This document shows, one piece after another, positions 29,745 through 40,832 of a DNA stretch of 64,000 bases (within the stretch, counting starts at the first letter, position 1; each line of letters starts with the position of its first letter). Made by a program: the position numbers and the translations under genes. The DNA comes from Babylonia areolata (lineage: Eukaryota > Mollusca > Gastropoda > Neogastropoda > Buccinidae): assembly GCF_041734735.1 (NCBI RefSeq), contig NC_134880.1, forward strand, positions 31,995,785-32,059,784. The letters are read 5' to 3'. The notes below the pieces were generated by a model. It was not told where the DNA came from and did no database searches. It saw only the letters and a list, made by a program, of their open reading frames with translations.

Positions 29745-30470
29745 TTTCATATATATTTGCTCATGACATTCGTTAAATTATCATTATTTTTGTCAACTTC
29801 AGATTCAAACTTCAAGTTGTTATAAATTTCACAGGCATTTGGTCCAAAACTTGCTAGACTAAAATAGCTACCTAGCTGATGTGCTTGATCTTCATCTTTA
29901 TTCAACCTGCTAGTCACAGCATAGTTTTCAAATTGTCTTTTGAACCTTTTCCGGTCTTGAGACAAGTTACCATCTTTTCTGGCGCTTATACGTTTGCTGT
30001 GAACTGCTTCGTTGGAGGACCCCTTTGCTGAATTTCTGCATTGTCTCAGCCATGCTTCAATCGATGGAAAAGATCGAAATTTACGCTCTTCTTTTCTCTT
30101 GATTTTCCTTAATTGCCTGACCTTCGACCCACTTCTGACACCACGTTTCGTTTACTACAAACGTAAATAAAGAGTCGAGACGCCTTAGTGAGGAGCGTCC
30201 GTTTTGAGCTCGGTCTCCACTTCTGACACCACGTTTCGTTTACTACAAACGTAAATAAAGAGTCGAGACGCCTTAGTGAGGGGCGTCCGTTTTGAGCTCG
30301 GTCTCCAATATTACGTCACGTCAAGCGTGATGGAAATGGGAACATAAAAGAGGTTATTCTATATCATCTACGCACGATTTGCCACACTTGCTACACAGGC
30401 TGCAGGTCTGGATGTGTACTGTGTCAGATGAACTGCAATTAAGTGCAGACCTTACAATAAACTTGCCCAC
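29745..30470 (-). mobile_element. Fossil LTR retrotransposon end (Gypsy-like), minus strand
   Basis: A gag-like segment (RKRFKRQFENYAVTSRLNKD region, about 29750-29965) lies downstream, on the minus strand, of a sequence matching a tRNA-Leu primer-binding site (complement of CCACTTCTGACACCA near 30130). LTR-like sequence with TATA- and poly-A-like elements follows to about 30470. The LTR edge together with the primer site is present twice as an 88-bp tandem repeat. Pol is not seen. The element is incomplete and broken; the age looks moderate. Confidence 0.5.
30131..30306. repeat. 88-bp tandem duplication
   Basis: Units at 30131-30218 and 30219-30306 differ at one noted base. The unit contains ACGTTTCGTTTACTACAAAC and GAGTCGAGACGCCTTAGTGA. 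Confidence 0.9.
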
Positions 30471-31291
30471 CGGACCGACAATAAACTGGCCCACCGGACC
30501 GATAAACGTTTCTTTTCTTTTCTTTCTTTCGTCCTCCCCCTACACCCCTTAAGTGGTTTTACTAATGATAAATGTTGATAATTCTTTTCTTGGGTCTTGC
30601 CTTTATCTCCAAATAATGTCGTTTCCATTTTACACAAACCCTTAAGACAGGCCTATGGTCTGAAGCGTACGTTGGACGCCGCTTATCAATTGTGTCTTTA
30701 TTCCAGGAAAAGAAAGAAATCCCAAAGAAAATTTGCAAAAGAAATAGCATTATAATGAACCCGATGGAACTGAACATCACATTTAACATACCATAATGGG
30801 GCCAAAATGTACGAAGCGCGAGATACTTAATTTTCTTATTTGGTTGAAATGTGGACTCTGTTTTTTCTCGCACCCGCTTCCTTTTACTTGCGTACACCGG
30901 TCTGCGGAGATCTGGAGAACGACAGGTTGCGATGTTCCTGACAGTGAGGCGATGACAACGTCATTTTTCTTTACCGTGAAGTGAAATAAAATATATCTTA
31001 AAAATATTGAGATGCATGAAAATAACATGATTTTGTAACGGTGTTATCGCCTCGAATAGAGTGACCAGTTTACTGCGCTGAACACGGAAGTTTGAATGAT
31101 AATTTTCGAGAGCAAAGATCGCATGGAAAGTCTTTTTAGTTTTTGCATCTGACCAGTATATAGTCGGCAAGGCCGAGGGGGATACCGTGCACACACCCCG
31201 CCCCCTTCTCCCCCAAGGAATGAAGCAGACTAGTCTTAAGATTTTCTTCAGTGTCTACTGAACTCATTTTTACATGTTCCCAAGAAAAAAA
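30471..31291. other. Stretch without recognised gene
   Basis: No domain, RNA or known repeat is recognised. Antisense open frames up to 111 codons overlap one another and carry no familiar motif. Confidence 0.45.
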
Positions 31292-32060
31292 CAAGAGAGG
31301 CAAGGCTTTCAAGACTCACTTGTGGCAAATTAAGTCCCCTAGCATTAATTACAGAGTAATTTCCCTTTTTTACACTCTGCACCAAAACGTTTGCAAATAA
31401 ATAAAACTTCCATGCTTAGCAAAAAAAGTTCCTGTTTGAACAAAAAATGATAATAATGACTGCTCTTGCTGTTGTGTCAGAATATCAGATCAAAGTGCCA
31501 AGTTTAGAGAATACAAAAAATATAAATATAACAGTAAACGCAGTTTGCATATAATTAGGCTTCATTTTTGACTCACTTGTGTAAACAAAGTGAGTCCATG
31601 TTTTAACCCGGTGTTCGGTTGTATGTGTGTGTGTGTGTGTGTCTGTGTGTGTGTGTGTCTGTGTGTCCGTGGTAAACTTTAACATTGCCATTTTCTCTGC
31701 AAATACTTTGTCAGCTGACACCAAATTAGGCATAAAAATAGGAAAAATTCAGTTCTTTCCAGTCACCTTGTTTAAAACAATATTGCACCTCTGGGATGGG
31801 CACAAAAAAATAAAAAATGAAGCCTAATTATATGCAAACTGCATTTACTGTCATATTTATATTTTTTGGTGCAGATAGTAAAAAAGGGAAATTACTCTGT
31901 AATTAATGCTAGGGGACTTAATTTGCCACAAGTGAGTCTTGAAGGCCTTGCCTCTCTTGTTTATTTTTTGTGCCCATCCCAGAGGTGCAATTTTTATGCC
32001 TAATTTGGTGTCAACTGACAAAGTATTTGCAGAGAAAATGGCAATGTTAAAGTTTACCAT

Positions 32061-32139
<79 letters not shown>

Positions 32140-32185
32140 AACACCGGGTTAAAACATAGACTCACTTTGTTTACACAAGTGAGTC
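31292..32185 (-). mobile_element. Helentron-like element U3, interrupted by U4
   Basis: On the minus strand the element starts with the palindrome at 32159-32185. It contains a GA/CA core (about 32060-32131) and runs to 31960; it then resumes at 31569 and ends at 31292. The join falls in a conserved A/T run (GGGCACAAAAAATAAA | AAAATGAAGCCTAATT). Outer flanks are T-rich on the element strand (CCATTTTT before, TTTTTTT after), with no target duplication. It lacks the tRNA-like module of U1 and U2. Confidence 0.65.
31570..31959 (+). mobile_element. Helentron-like element U4, nested in U3
   Basis: The palindrome lies at 31570-31596, then GTTTTAACCCGGTGTTCGG, the TG core (about 31624-31670), GGTAAACTTTAACATTGCC, and the 3' part with CACAAGTGAGTC (31927-31938) and CTCTCTTG end (31952-31959). 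The left flank is CATTTTT and the right flank TTTATTTT. It carries an internal deletion relative to U2 between TATATTTTTT and GGTGCAGATAG. Confidence 0.65.
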
Positions 32186-33158
32186 AAAAATGGGATGCAC
32201 TCAGACTTACTGCCCATGACACAAGGGAACCCTCACCCACCCCGGTCAATGAAATTAAGACAAGCTCAACTTAAAACCCTCTGAAATCATATTTTTATCA
32301 AGAAAACCACAACATATCATGTTTTCTTTTGAAATATCTTCATTCATGCTTTCACAATTAAGGCTTGTATTAGTAGAATTGAAACGAGCGATGACGTAGC
32401 GTCCGTAAGAAAGCGGAGCGATGTCCGCTATGATGGTAATACGATGATAAAGAGGTCGGCGTCTCTGGCTCTTTCGTTTCGTTTCTCGTGTCAGTCGAAT
32501 TTATTATTTCAGTATGGAAAAACTCAGAGCAAAGGACAATATAACGTAAGTCAGTTAGTTGGACACAGAGGCTAGATCGAGCGCGTTATTTGGTTCTGAT
32601 CCATGTGATTCAAAGGAATGAGAATGAGTCGCATTCCATCGTGATGTGTGTTCGGCGTGAGCGTTTACACATTTGAGCAGTTGAAGTGCTTCACTGAAAG
32701 TCTAGAAGTGCACATGCAGTACACTGATAGCTTGGTACAAGATCTACGATAACACAGTCAGGGCAAACGTAAGACTAAGAATTAAACAATATTTCTCACT
32801 CCTACCTCAGTCTTCTCCAAATGTCACTTGTCCCTTCAGTAACCAACGTCTCTGAGACTCCCTCTAATTTTGTGTGCTGCCTTTCAGACGTACATGATCA
32901 CTGGTGGGGATTGTACTTGGCTGACGTATTTTGATCTAAATCATGTAAATTGATCAATGTTGGGGTTTTGTTGTTGTTTGTTTTGTTTTTATTTTTCTGA
33001 TTCAAGAGTAAGTCAATAAATGGCCATGTCAGCTATAGGGAGGAAAATTATGCATTGAAAAATAATTTTGCTCTTTGTTTTTATGTATTGTCACATGTAC
33101 ACATGTAAGCATGTGCGAGCCTGAGCATATCTATTACTGTGCCAGTCAGTCAGTCAGT

Positions 33159-33195
<37 letters not shown>

Positions 33196-34479
33196 GCAAT
33201 TGTCAGCTGTCATTGTTCCATGTCATCACAAACATGACTGATAATAGCATGGACATTAGAATCATTCTGTCTGTGATTAAATCAATGATGATGATGAGAA
33301 TAGAAACTGATTAATCTTATGTATTTTGTGTGTTTTCTCTGTGTGTGTCTGTGCATGTGGGGGGGGGGGGGGGGCGTGTATGTGTGTGTGTGCGCACGCA
33401 TACAAGATATGCACTAAAGGTTGAATGAGAAACCACTTTTGCAATGTGCAGTAATGGATAAATCAGACAATAACGATGCCCACTGTTACTACATGGCTGG
33501 GTTGGCTGAGATCTGAACCCCTCGTAGGGAGCTTCCACTGAAGAAGCTGTAAAGGTATGGGGAAAGGCCAGTCACATGAGTACCATCTTACTTGACTTGG
33601 ACGATTCCCCAAAACTTGACAGAATGATTTATGTTTGTAAGCCTGGTGGCCTCATACTGTCACATGTCTGTTCATCTGCAGTCTGATTCATTTAAGATTG
33701 TATCTATTATTTTGCCCTTATGCAATTGATCTGTTTACTTTTGTCTGCTTGATCTAGCAATCTGACAGATTTTACCTCCCACACACACACATATATATAA
33801 ACACTGTTTGCATTTATGACACAGTCTTAACATATTTTCACAAAGGTATTTGAAAATGACCATTTTAACATTATACGGAACCATCCACAATTATTTATTC
33901 ACTGCAACTGGTAACATAATAAATTAATAGTATTCTGTTTTAGACTCTCTCAGTCTAGCTCTGTCAACATGTTAATGTCTGTTACTATTATCAGTGGTCT
34001 TGATGCCTTTTACTGGATCAAACATGAATTGTGCTATTACTTCACTCCTTATGAGAACATGTCTAAAGGCATGGTTCTTGTTTTGTACACTACAACATGT
34101 GCTACATGTGCTTCATGATTACAAATAATGTTTGTTGTCAGTTCATTACAATTTGACCATACAACACTGAGCTTATTTCTTTCCTCTGTAACTGTTCTTT
34201 TAAGTTTCTGTTTTCATATATGCCTGTTTATTTCTTCCCTTATCCCATCAGTTTCTGAATGTTCTGGCAATCAGTTCTTGCATCCTCAAGAGCATAAGCT
34301 GCTGGTACACTATCTTTTTCCATGTCTGGTTCAACATCATGGGCCTCATGCTCTTGTTCCATTTCTTCATTCCTTATTTCATGTTACTTGCATATTACTT
34401 GCATATTGCTTGCACTGTGACTTATCCAGAGTTCTGGCAATTTTATCGTCTCATGGGAGGGAAAACGTGCACAACAACA
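32186..34479. other. Stretch without recognised gene
   Basis: Holds a CAGT/TG microsatellite (about 33145-33194), a run of 16 G (33359-33374) and A/T-rich sequence. No coding signal. Confidence 0.5.
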
Positions 34480-34950
34480 ACCCCTGACATGTTAGATACT
34501 GATGGAACCAAGCTTAAGACAAATGAAGAAAAAGCGGGATCCACCCTACTCAAACATTTCATACAACAGAGCGATCAAAGAAACTGCCCGGGACATGCAG
34601 GTGTTCAGGGAAATGAGCGAGTTGACAGACTTGCTGGTAACGCAACAACAACGGGCGGCCTACATCTAGGAAAATCGAAATACTCAGAAAAGTCAAAGAA
34701 TATCAAAAAGAACAGGTACAAGGCCATCAAACCATCGATCGCCTCAAAGAAATAAAGGTAGAGAGAGGGAGCGGCCGTAAGTCTAGCATGAAAGGTAGAG
34801 CACGATGCTTTGCAAATCAGACAAATATCGGCATCATTTCCAAACCAACATTGCGCAAATTTCTTCAAAACGGAACAGTCTCTGTGGGCTTTTCCAAATA
34901 CAATAGACTGAACAACACACTAGACGCCACGTTCTTGGCATCAGAGATCT
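34480..34950 (+). pseudogene. Fragments of an RNase-H-bearing LINE
   Basis: LDTDGTKLKTNEEKAGSTLL (about 34494) resembles the linker between endonuclease and RT. It is followed directly by PGHAGVQGNERVDRLAGNAT (34588), the last RNase H block, and a C-terminal KGRARCFANQTNIGIISKPT (34792) with LRKFLQNG. The RT and most of RNase H are missing between them, so this is an internally deleted I-type LINE remnant. Confidence 0.6.
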
Positions 34951-34984
34951 TTTCCCACCCCTTTTGCGGCCAATCAGTGGCAGC

Positions 34985-35101
34985 CTCTGTGCATGTGTGT
35001 ATGTGTGTGTTTGTGGGTCTGTGTGTTTGTGTGTGTGTGTGTGTGTGCATGCGCGAGGGATGTAAGTGTACAGAAGTGACAGGAGAGTTCTGTGCACGTG
35101 T

Positions 35102-35132
<31 letters not shown>

Positions 35133-35314
35133 GTAGAGGATGAGGTATGTGTGTGTATGCATGCCTACACTGTGGGAGCAACAGAATATTGGAACGTGCG
35201 GGTGTGCATATATATATATTTGTATATATGTGTGTGGGGTTGGCGGTGGGGGATATGGGCGTATGTGTGTGTGCTTGTACAAGTAAAAGTGCCTCTGTGT
35301 GTTTGTGTGAGTGT

Positions 35315-35350
<36 letters not shown>

Positions 35351-35450
35351 CATGGAAGCTGCGATATGTGGCCTAGAAATGAGTGTGTGGAGGAGGAGAG
35401 GGGGGGGGGGGGCAGTGGGGGTGCAAGGTAACGTGTGTGTGTGTCTGTGT
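34985..35450. repeat. TG/G-rich low-complexity region
   Basis: Long TG runs are interleaved with poly-G tracts (18 G at 35116-35133, about 13 at 35400-35412). The 297-codon open frame through this region is a by-product of the repeat and not a gene. Confidence 0.8.
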
Positions 35451-36052
35451 GTGTGTGTCTGTGTTGGGGTTCATGTATGTTTTTGTGTATTTGATTGTGC
35501 TTTCATATCTGTGAAACTGTATGTTCGCTGCATATCTGTTATGCATATGTGTGTGAATGTGTGTCTGCATGTTTTACATTTATTTGCTTATTTATCATCA
35601 TTGTTGTCTTTTTTCATTCATTTATTTAATTTAATTTTATTTATGTATTTATCTATTTTTTATTATTATTTTTATTATTAAAATTTTGTTTTTGTTGTTG
35701 TTTTGTACGTTTACAGTTGACTTCATCAAGTTTTTGCACCTTATAAGTATTATCATTAGTAGTTCTCTTTTATGTGTTTATCTATTATTTATTTATTTAT
35801 TTATCTACTTATTTCTTTTTATTTTATTCATTTATTTATTATTTTATTTATTTATGTTTTGTTTGTTTTGTTATTTTATTTTATTATTTTATTTTATTTT
35901 TATATTATTTTACTTTTTTTTTTCTCAAGGCCTGACTAAGCGCGTTGGGCTACGCTGCTTGTCAGGCATCTGCTTGGCAGATGTGGTGTAGCGTATATGG
36001 ATTTGTCCGAACGCAGTCACGCCTCCTTGAGCTACTGATGCTGATACTGATT
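35380..36052 (-). repeat. LINE-end/SINE S composite, copy Y
   Basis: This is the inverted counterpart of 28727-29270. The SINE head reads inward from 36052, its body ends near 35925, an A/T-rich tail covers about 35760-35925, and the LINE-end-like part (GACTTCATCAAG, CACCTTATAAGTATTATC) lies at 35380-35760. Confidence 0.6.
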
Positions 36053-36441
36053 GTATGATTTCTGTCCACTTGTGTGTGCATGTGTGTGTTGCATGTTTTT
36101 CATCAGCATGGTTGTAACTCTCATGGTTAAAATGGAATAAGTATTTTTTGAAAATTACAAACTGTATGTGTCTCACACCATGGCAACGTATGTCTGAAAA
36201 AAAAAATCAAATGGTTTACATCTGTATGTGTTGGGGGAGGGGGGGGGGGGGGGGCGGGGGGTGTTATTCTTTTTATTGAGTTTGTGGTTTATTGCATGTT
36301 GCTGTCTGTATTGTTACACAAAGAGACAAGTCAAAAAGAGAGAGGAATTATTTCACAGAGAGAGAGACAGAGAGAGACAGAGATTTGACCTGAAAATCAT
36401 TTATTCTAGTTCAAAATTCACACACAGAGACATAAACACCC

Positions 36442-36472
<31 letters not shown>

Positions 36473-36620
36473 ACGCTGATAGGTAGCAAATATAATACTG
36501 CACAAAAATCCTGTCAAGCAGGTTGGGTTTGCTGCTGTTCAAGAATCCGACTAGCAGATCCCTTCTTTTTTTCCCTTCTCTACCACCTTCATCATTGTAA
36601 AGATTCTGTAGATTATAAGG
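36053..36620. other. Stretch without recognised gene, poly-G and poly-C tracts
   Basis: A G-rich tract lies at about 36233-36260 and 20 C at 36439-36458 followed by CA repeats; GA repeats lie at 36355-36382. Confidence 0.6.
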
Positions 36621-36730
36621 GGAGGGGTGGGGGGGGTTGCCTGTTGTTTGAAGTCACTTGTGGCACAGTTTGCCGGGTCCGGGGGTGCTGGGGGGATGGG
36701 GATGGGTCGGGATTGGGGGGAGGAAGGGGA

Positions 36731-38060
36731 TCAGATTTGGGACTTGAAGCCTTCCAGGGCAACCTCAGCAGGAAGGCTGTTCCAGTCGGATATTGTCCTG
36801 GGAAGAAGGACTTCTGTCTGTATAGAGTTCTGCAGTTGGGAGGATGATATGTTGCTGGATGCGACCGTCGGGCTCCTTTGGGTGCAGAAGGGTTCTAGGA
36901 GGGTTTGTGGCACGTGTTGATGATGAGGCTTCCGTTGTGGAATTTATAAAAGTTCATCAGCCGCGCCCTTCTCCTTCGCTCTATGAGGGGGGACCACTGA
37001 AGGGTCTCCAGCATGTCTTGTACACTGGAGGTTTTCCGATGTCGATGGGTGACCCAGCGGGCAGCTCGGCGTTGGATTGTTTCCGGTTTCTTGATGTCCT
37101 TCTCTATGTAGGGGTCCCACACAGAGCTGGCATATTCAAGGGTTGGACGGACAAGTGATAGGTAGGCTTGCTGCTTGATGGGCTGGGATCCTACCTACAG
37201 GTTCCTTCTCAGAAGGCCAAGAGTCTTGTTGGCACGGTTGGAGACACTGGAGATGTGTGGGCTCCAACTGAGGTCAGAAGTGATGGTGGCGCCAGGGTAC
37301 TAAGACTTGCTGACTGTATCGAGGGTGCGGCCCCTGAGTGTAGTTTGTAGGTTGGGGGGTTCCTCTGGCAGTGTCTGGCATTTGTCTGGATGAAAGCTCA
37401 TGAGCCACCTCAGCTCCCACTCTGCGAGGCGGTCGAGATCCTTCTGGAGGGCTTGCTGGTCGCTAGTGGAGGAGACAGTTTTGTGGCACAGAGTGTCATC
37501 AGCAAAGAGACGAGCAGTGGAGGACAGTCCAGTCGGCATATCGTTGATGTAGAGTAAGAATAGGCTAGGCCCAAGAACAGAGCCTTGGGGGACTCCATAC
37601 TCCACAGGAACAGGACTGGAAATAGCTCCATCCACCACAACTGACTACTGTCTATCCGAGAGGAAGTTCTTTATTCAGGTGTGTATTTTTCCTGTGATGC
37701 CCATGGAATAGATCTTGTGGAGCAGGAGAGAGTAACAGACCTTGTCGAACGCCTTGGGAAAATCCATAATAAGAGCGTCTGTGTTTTTTTTTTCCAGCCT
37801 CAAGGTTTATAGATAGCTCATCTACAAGTCCAGTGAGCTGGCTTTCACAGGAGCACTGACGTCTGAATCCATGCTGTGCTTCGGTGATAACACCATTCTC
37901 CTCAGCGAAGTTCATGTCGGTAGTCGTGATAATGTGCTCCAATACTTTGCATGGTATGCTAGTCAGAGTGATAGGACGGTGGTTTACTGGGCGGTAGCGC
38001 TCACCTTTCTTGAAGACTGGGGTAACATTGGCAGTTCTCCAGTCCTTTGGTACCATGCCC
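36731..38060 (-). pseudogene. LINE RT and C-terminal domain
   Basis: VPKDWRTANVTPVFKKGERY, RPVNHRPITLTSIPCKVLEH, EAQHGFRRQCSCESQLTGLV (38056-37810), then VEYGVPQGSVLGPSLFLLYI (37600) and RLFADDTLC (catalytic FADD, about 37515). C-terminal blocks are WDPYIEKDIKKPETIQRRAA (37122) and LPRTISDWNSLPAEVAL (36790). Frames change near 37640, 37300 and 36900. Confidence 0.75.
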
Positions 38061-38856
38061 GTTTTGAGGGAGCTCTGCTAGAGGAGTGTGAAGGCAGGGG
38101 CTAGTTCTTCAGCAAGCTCTCGCAGTAGTCTCTGGCTCTGGGCCGGTAGCTTTACTCGGATTCAGATCCTTGAAGAGCTTGGTGACTCCTGCTGCTGATA
38201 TTGTTAGGGTGCCTACAGTAGGGGAGTCTGACAGAGGATCTGTTGGTAGGCCAGTTCCAGAGGTGAACTCTTCTTTGCTGCATGTGATCTTCGGGCTGAA
38301 AGCTGAGTGAAATTGCTGGTTTAGTGCTTCAGCTCGCTCTTTTGCTCCTGTGACAAGTCTGCCATATTTCTTTAGTGGGGCTACGCTTGCATGTATGCCC
38401 AGAACTTTTTGTTTGTTGCTGGCTTCTCATCTGTGCTGTCTTTGAACATGTTCTTGGTGTATGCCCAGTAGGAACGGCACAGGCTTCTTTGGACATTGTG
38501 TTTGAGCTTTTTCAGTTCGGTTCGCACTTCTGGGTTTCTGGTCTTTTTCCACTGTTTGTACAGTCGGTCTCGTCGTCAAATCATCTTCAGGGATGCATAG
38601 TCTACCCAGGGCTTGTTGTTTTTCCCGCCTATGTTTTTTGGGGGATATGCTTGTCTGTCATGGAGGCGATACCTTCTTTCAGCGTTTGCCAAAGCTGCTC
38701 TGTGTCACTGTATGTATCGAAGGATTCCAGAACAGAACGAGAGAGTGCAATTGCACTGGATTTGAGTGAGGGCCAGTTTGCTTTTGAATACTAGGGGACT
38801 GTGCGCTTTGGCGGGTGTTGATATGCAGGGTTGGTGTCAAACTCCAGTAGACGATA

Positions 38857-39690
38857 TCATGGTCGGAGAGTCCAGGGGGGCTCAATCCGAGGCACTAGGG
38901 AAGGATGACTCGTGAGGAAGAGGTCGAGGGTGTTCTCTTCTCTTGTGGGGAATATGACAAGCTGTTCGTAGCCAACGTCATTCAGCAAGTCAAGAAACTG
39001 GTTGTGGATTTCTACACATCTGGCTGGGCTTTTCAGTGCCTTTGTGGTCCAGTCAAAGGAAGGGAGACTGAAATCACCTCCAATGATGACAGTGCGATTT
39101 GTAGCTATGACACGTTGGACAGATACTGCATGAGGCTGATCGCGTCGCTGGATTTGGGTCCGTAGTAGGCGGCAACGAAGAGTTGTCTTCTTCCTTTTAG
39201 CTTGATCTTCACCCAGATCAGTTCGCATCCTTCCACTGACAGTTCCTTCACTTCTTGACATGGTAAGTGATTCGCCACGGCTATCAGTACTCCCCCACCA
39301 AGTCGGTTCCCGTCACGCCTGAAGGTGTTGAAGTGAGGAGGGGGGGGGGGGGGGGGAGCTCACTGGAGCGGATATCCGAGTCAAGCCATGTCTCAGTGCC
39401 AATGATGATGTCAGGCTTGGTGCTGTCGATTAGGTTCTGTAATTCTGCTTTCTTGCCTCGCTGCATTGGAAGCTGATGTTTAAAAGTCTTAGTGGTCGGT
39501 TGAACTGCTTATTTTGTCTGGTAACTCGTGAGGGTGTGGATGAGTGGATGGGTTTAAAGTCTGCCGATGTGAGTGAGGTTTCTGTGGGGTTTAGTAGAGA
39601 AGAAATGTCTCCTCCATGGCTAGCACTTGGTGCTGCTGCATCTAGGCCAAACAGGTCAAAAGCAACTGTTTGCATTGTCACACACCACAC
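38857..39690 (-). pseudogene. LINE endonuclease domain
   Basis: In two frames: KKAELQNLIDSTKPDIIIGT with ETWLDSDI (39420), and IGGDFSLPSFDW (39060), then CVEIHNQFLDLLNDVGYEQL, FPTREENTLDLFLTS and HPSLV. These are the TET, GDF and LDL-type blocks of APE endonucleases. A run of 17 G (39340-39356) lies within the domain. Confidence 0.7.
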
Positions 39691-39952
39691 ATCTCCATAT
39701 TACATCACTTTCACCCAGTCTTTCATACCCTTTGGAGACAGATGATATGCTTTGACATGCAAGGTGGAACCATTGGCCGCAAGTGTCATATTCAACAGCA
39801 CGTTCCGACCAGGAGACTGTGCAATCACATGTGCCACAGGGATACTTGGATTGTTCTGAGGCAGAGTCTCTCTGTGAAGGCGTTTCCTGAAAGGAGATAC
39901 TGCTGGTTTTCTCATTCTGGGTATGCGTGAGCATTGTGTGTGTGAGAGACAC
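39656..39952 (-). pseudogene. PHD finger segment of LINE
   Basis: CGTCDCTVSWSERAVEYDTC, GQWFHLACQSISSV and VIWRCVVCDNAN form a C4-H-C3 pattern: C-x2-C...C (in YDTC), W-F-H-x2-C, and a final W-x-C-x2-C. The expected second cysteine of the CD-x-C pair reads as Tyr-Asp. PHD fingers usually read histone tails; a role in targeting the element to chromatin is speculation. Confidence 0.65.
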
Positions 39953-40240
39953 TGTGAAGCTCAGGGATTGTCCTAGAAGCCTAGTAGAAGTGATAGTAGA
40001 ACTTGGTAGGTAGCTAGGCCTGTACCTGGTGGGAAGGTCGATTTGACCTGTGGAAGTTTTCTACGTATCATTTATGTGTTGCCTTGATAATCTTGATGCA
40101 GATGAAAGTCCTCATGCTTGAGAAACAGGATTTCTACTCATAGTTTCAAGTGGTAGGTCACTGAAGTCAGAAATAACACCGTACGAAGTCAGAAGTAAAC
40201 ACTGGATGCCGCCATCTTGGATTTTGAGTTTGTCATGCTG

Positions 40241-40832
40241 GGTTGGTCGAAGGGGCCGAAAATGGACTTATGGTGGGCTTAGAGTTTCGCTGATGGAGTC
40301 TCTGTTGTCCAGGGAATGCTGGAAGGTGGTGTGTCATATACATGGATTTTCCTGATCGCAGTTCAACGTCTTAAAGTAATCAAAATTGATGGCAGGGTGT
40401 TATTGGTTTAAATTCAGTTACGTCTCCTTGAGAATCAAACAAAAAATGACATTCGTGACATCAGTACACTCGTATGACGCAGACATTCCTGCACACAATA
40501 CTCATCGGCTACCACGACTCTCACACAAAACACACACAAACACAGAGGAAAATGTAAATCCCGTTAAATCCCTGACAGTGTTTTGAACTATCACGCATAC
40601 CATCTCAAATGTGATGTGAGTTCGATATCATCTACTTCTTGTGACTTCTACGTGTTTTCACTTCTTTCCATTTTAGAGAATCGGAAGAATTTCACTCCTA
40701 TAGTACATCATTTTTCAGTTTTTCGATCATACGAAGCGCTGTTGCAATCTACAATACATCAGTGAACTCATAGCTCTGAAAGCATCGGCAACGCTTACGA
40801 TCGCGGACGCGCAAGTTTGTTTATTCGTTGCG
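40241..40832. other. Stretch without recognised gene
   Basis: No coding or repeat signature is recognised between the LINE 5' end and the LTR-like sequence. Confidence 0.45.

Larger units (their letters stand above)
36640..40240 (-). mobile_element. CR1-like LINE with PHD finger, near full length
   Basis: Reading from 40240 downwards: a 5' UTR with AAGATGGCGGCATCC near 40220, a PHD finger, APE-type endonuclease, linker, RT with FADD, and a C-terminal domain ending near 36730, then a C-rich 3' UTR. The protein frame is broken at many points but domain order is complete. The LINEs at 46985-48955 and 62075-63990 are related by RT sequence but lack the 5' part. Confidence 0.75.

Noticed and set aside
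34788-35681. 297-codon open frame rich in Val and Cys
   Set aside because: It runs mostly through TG/G microsatellite sequence, and its composition follows the repeat; no domain is present.
38375-38794. 139-codon plus-strand frame, Cys/Val-rich
   Set aside because: It is antisense to the linker of the PHD LINE.
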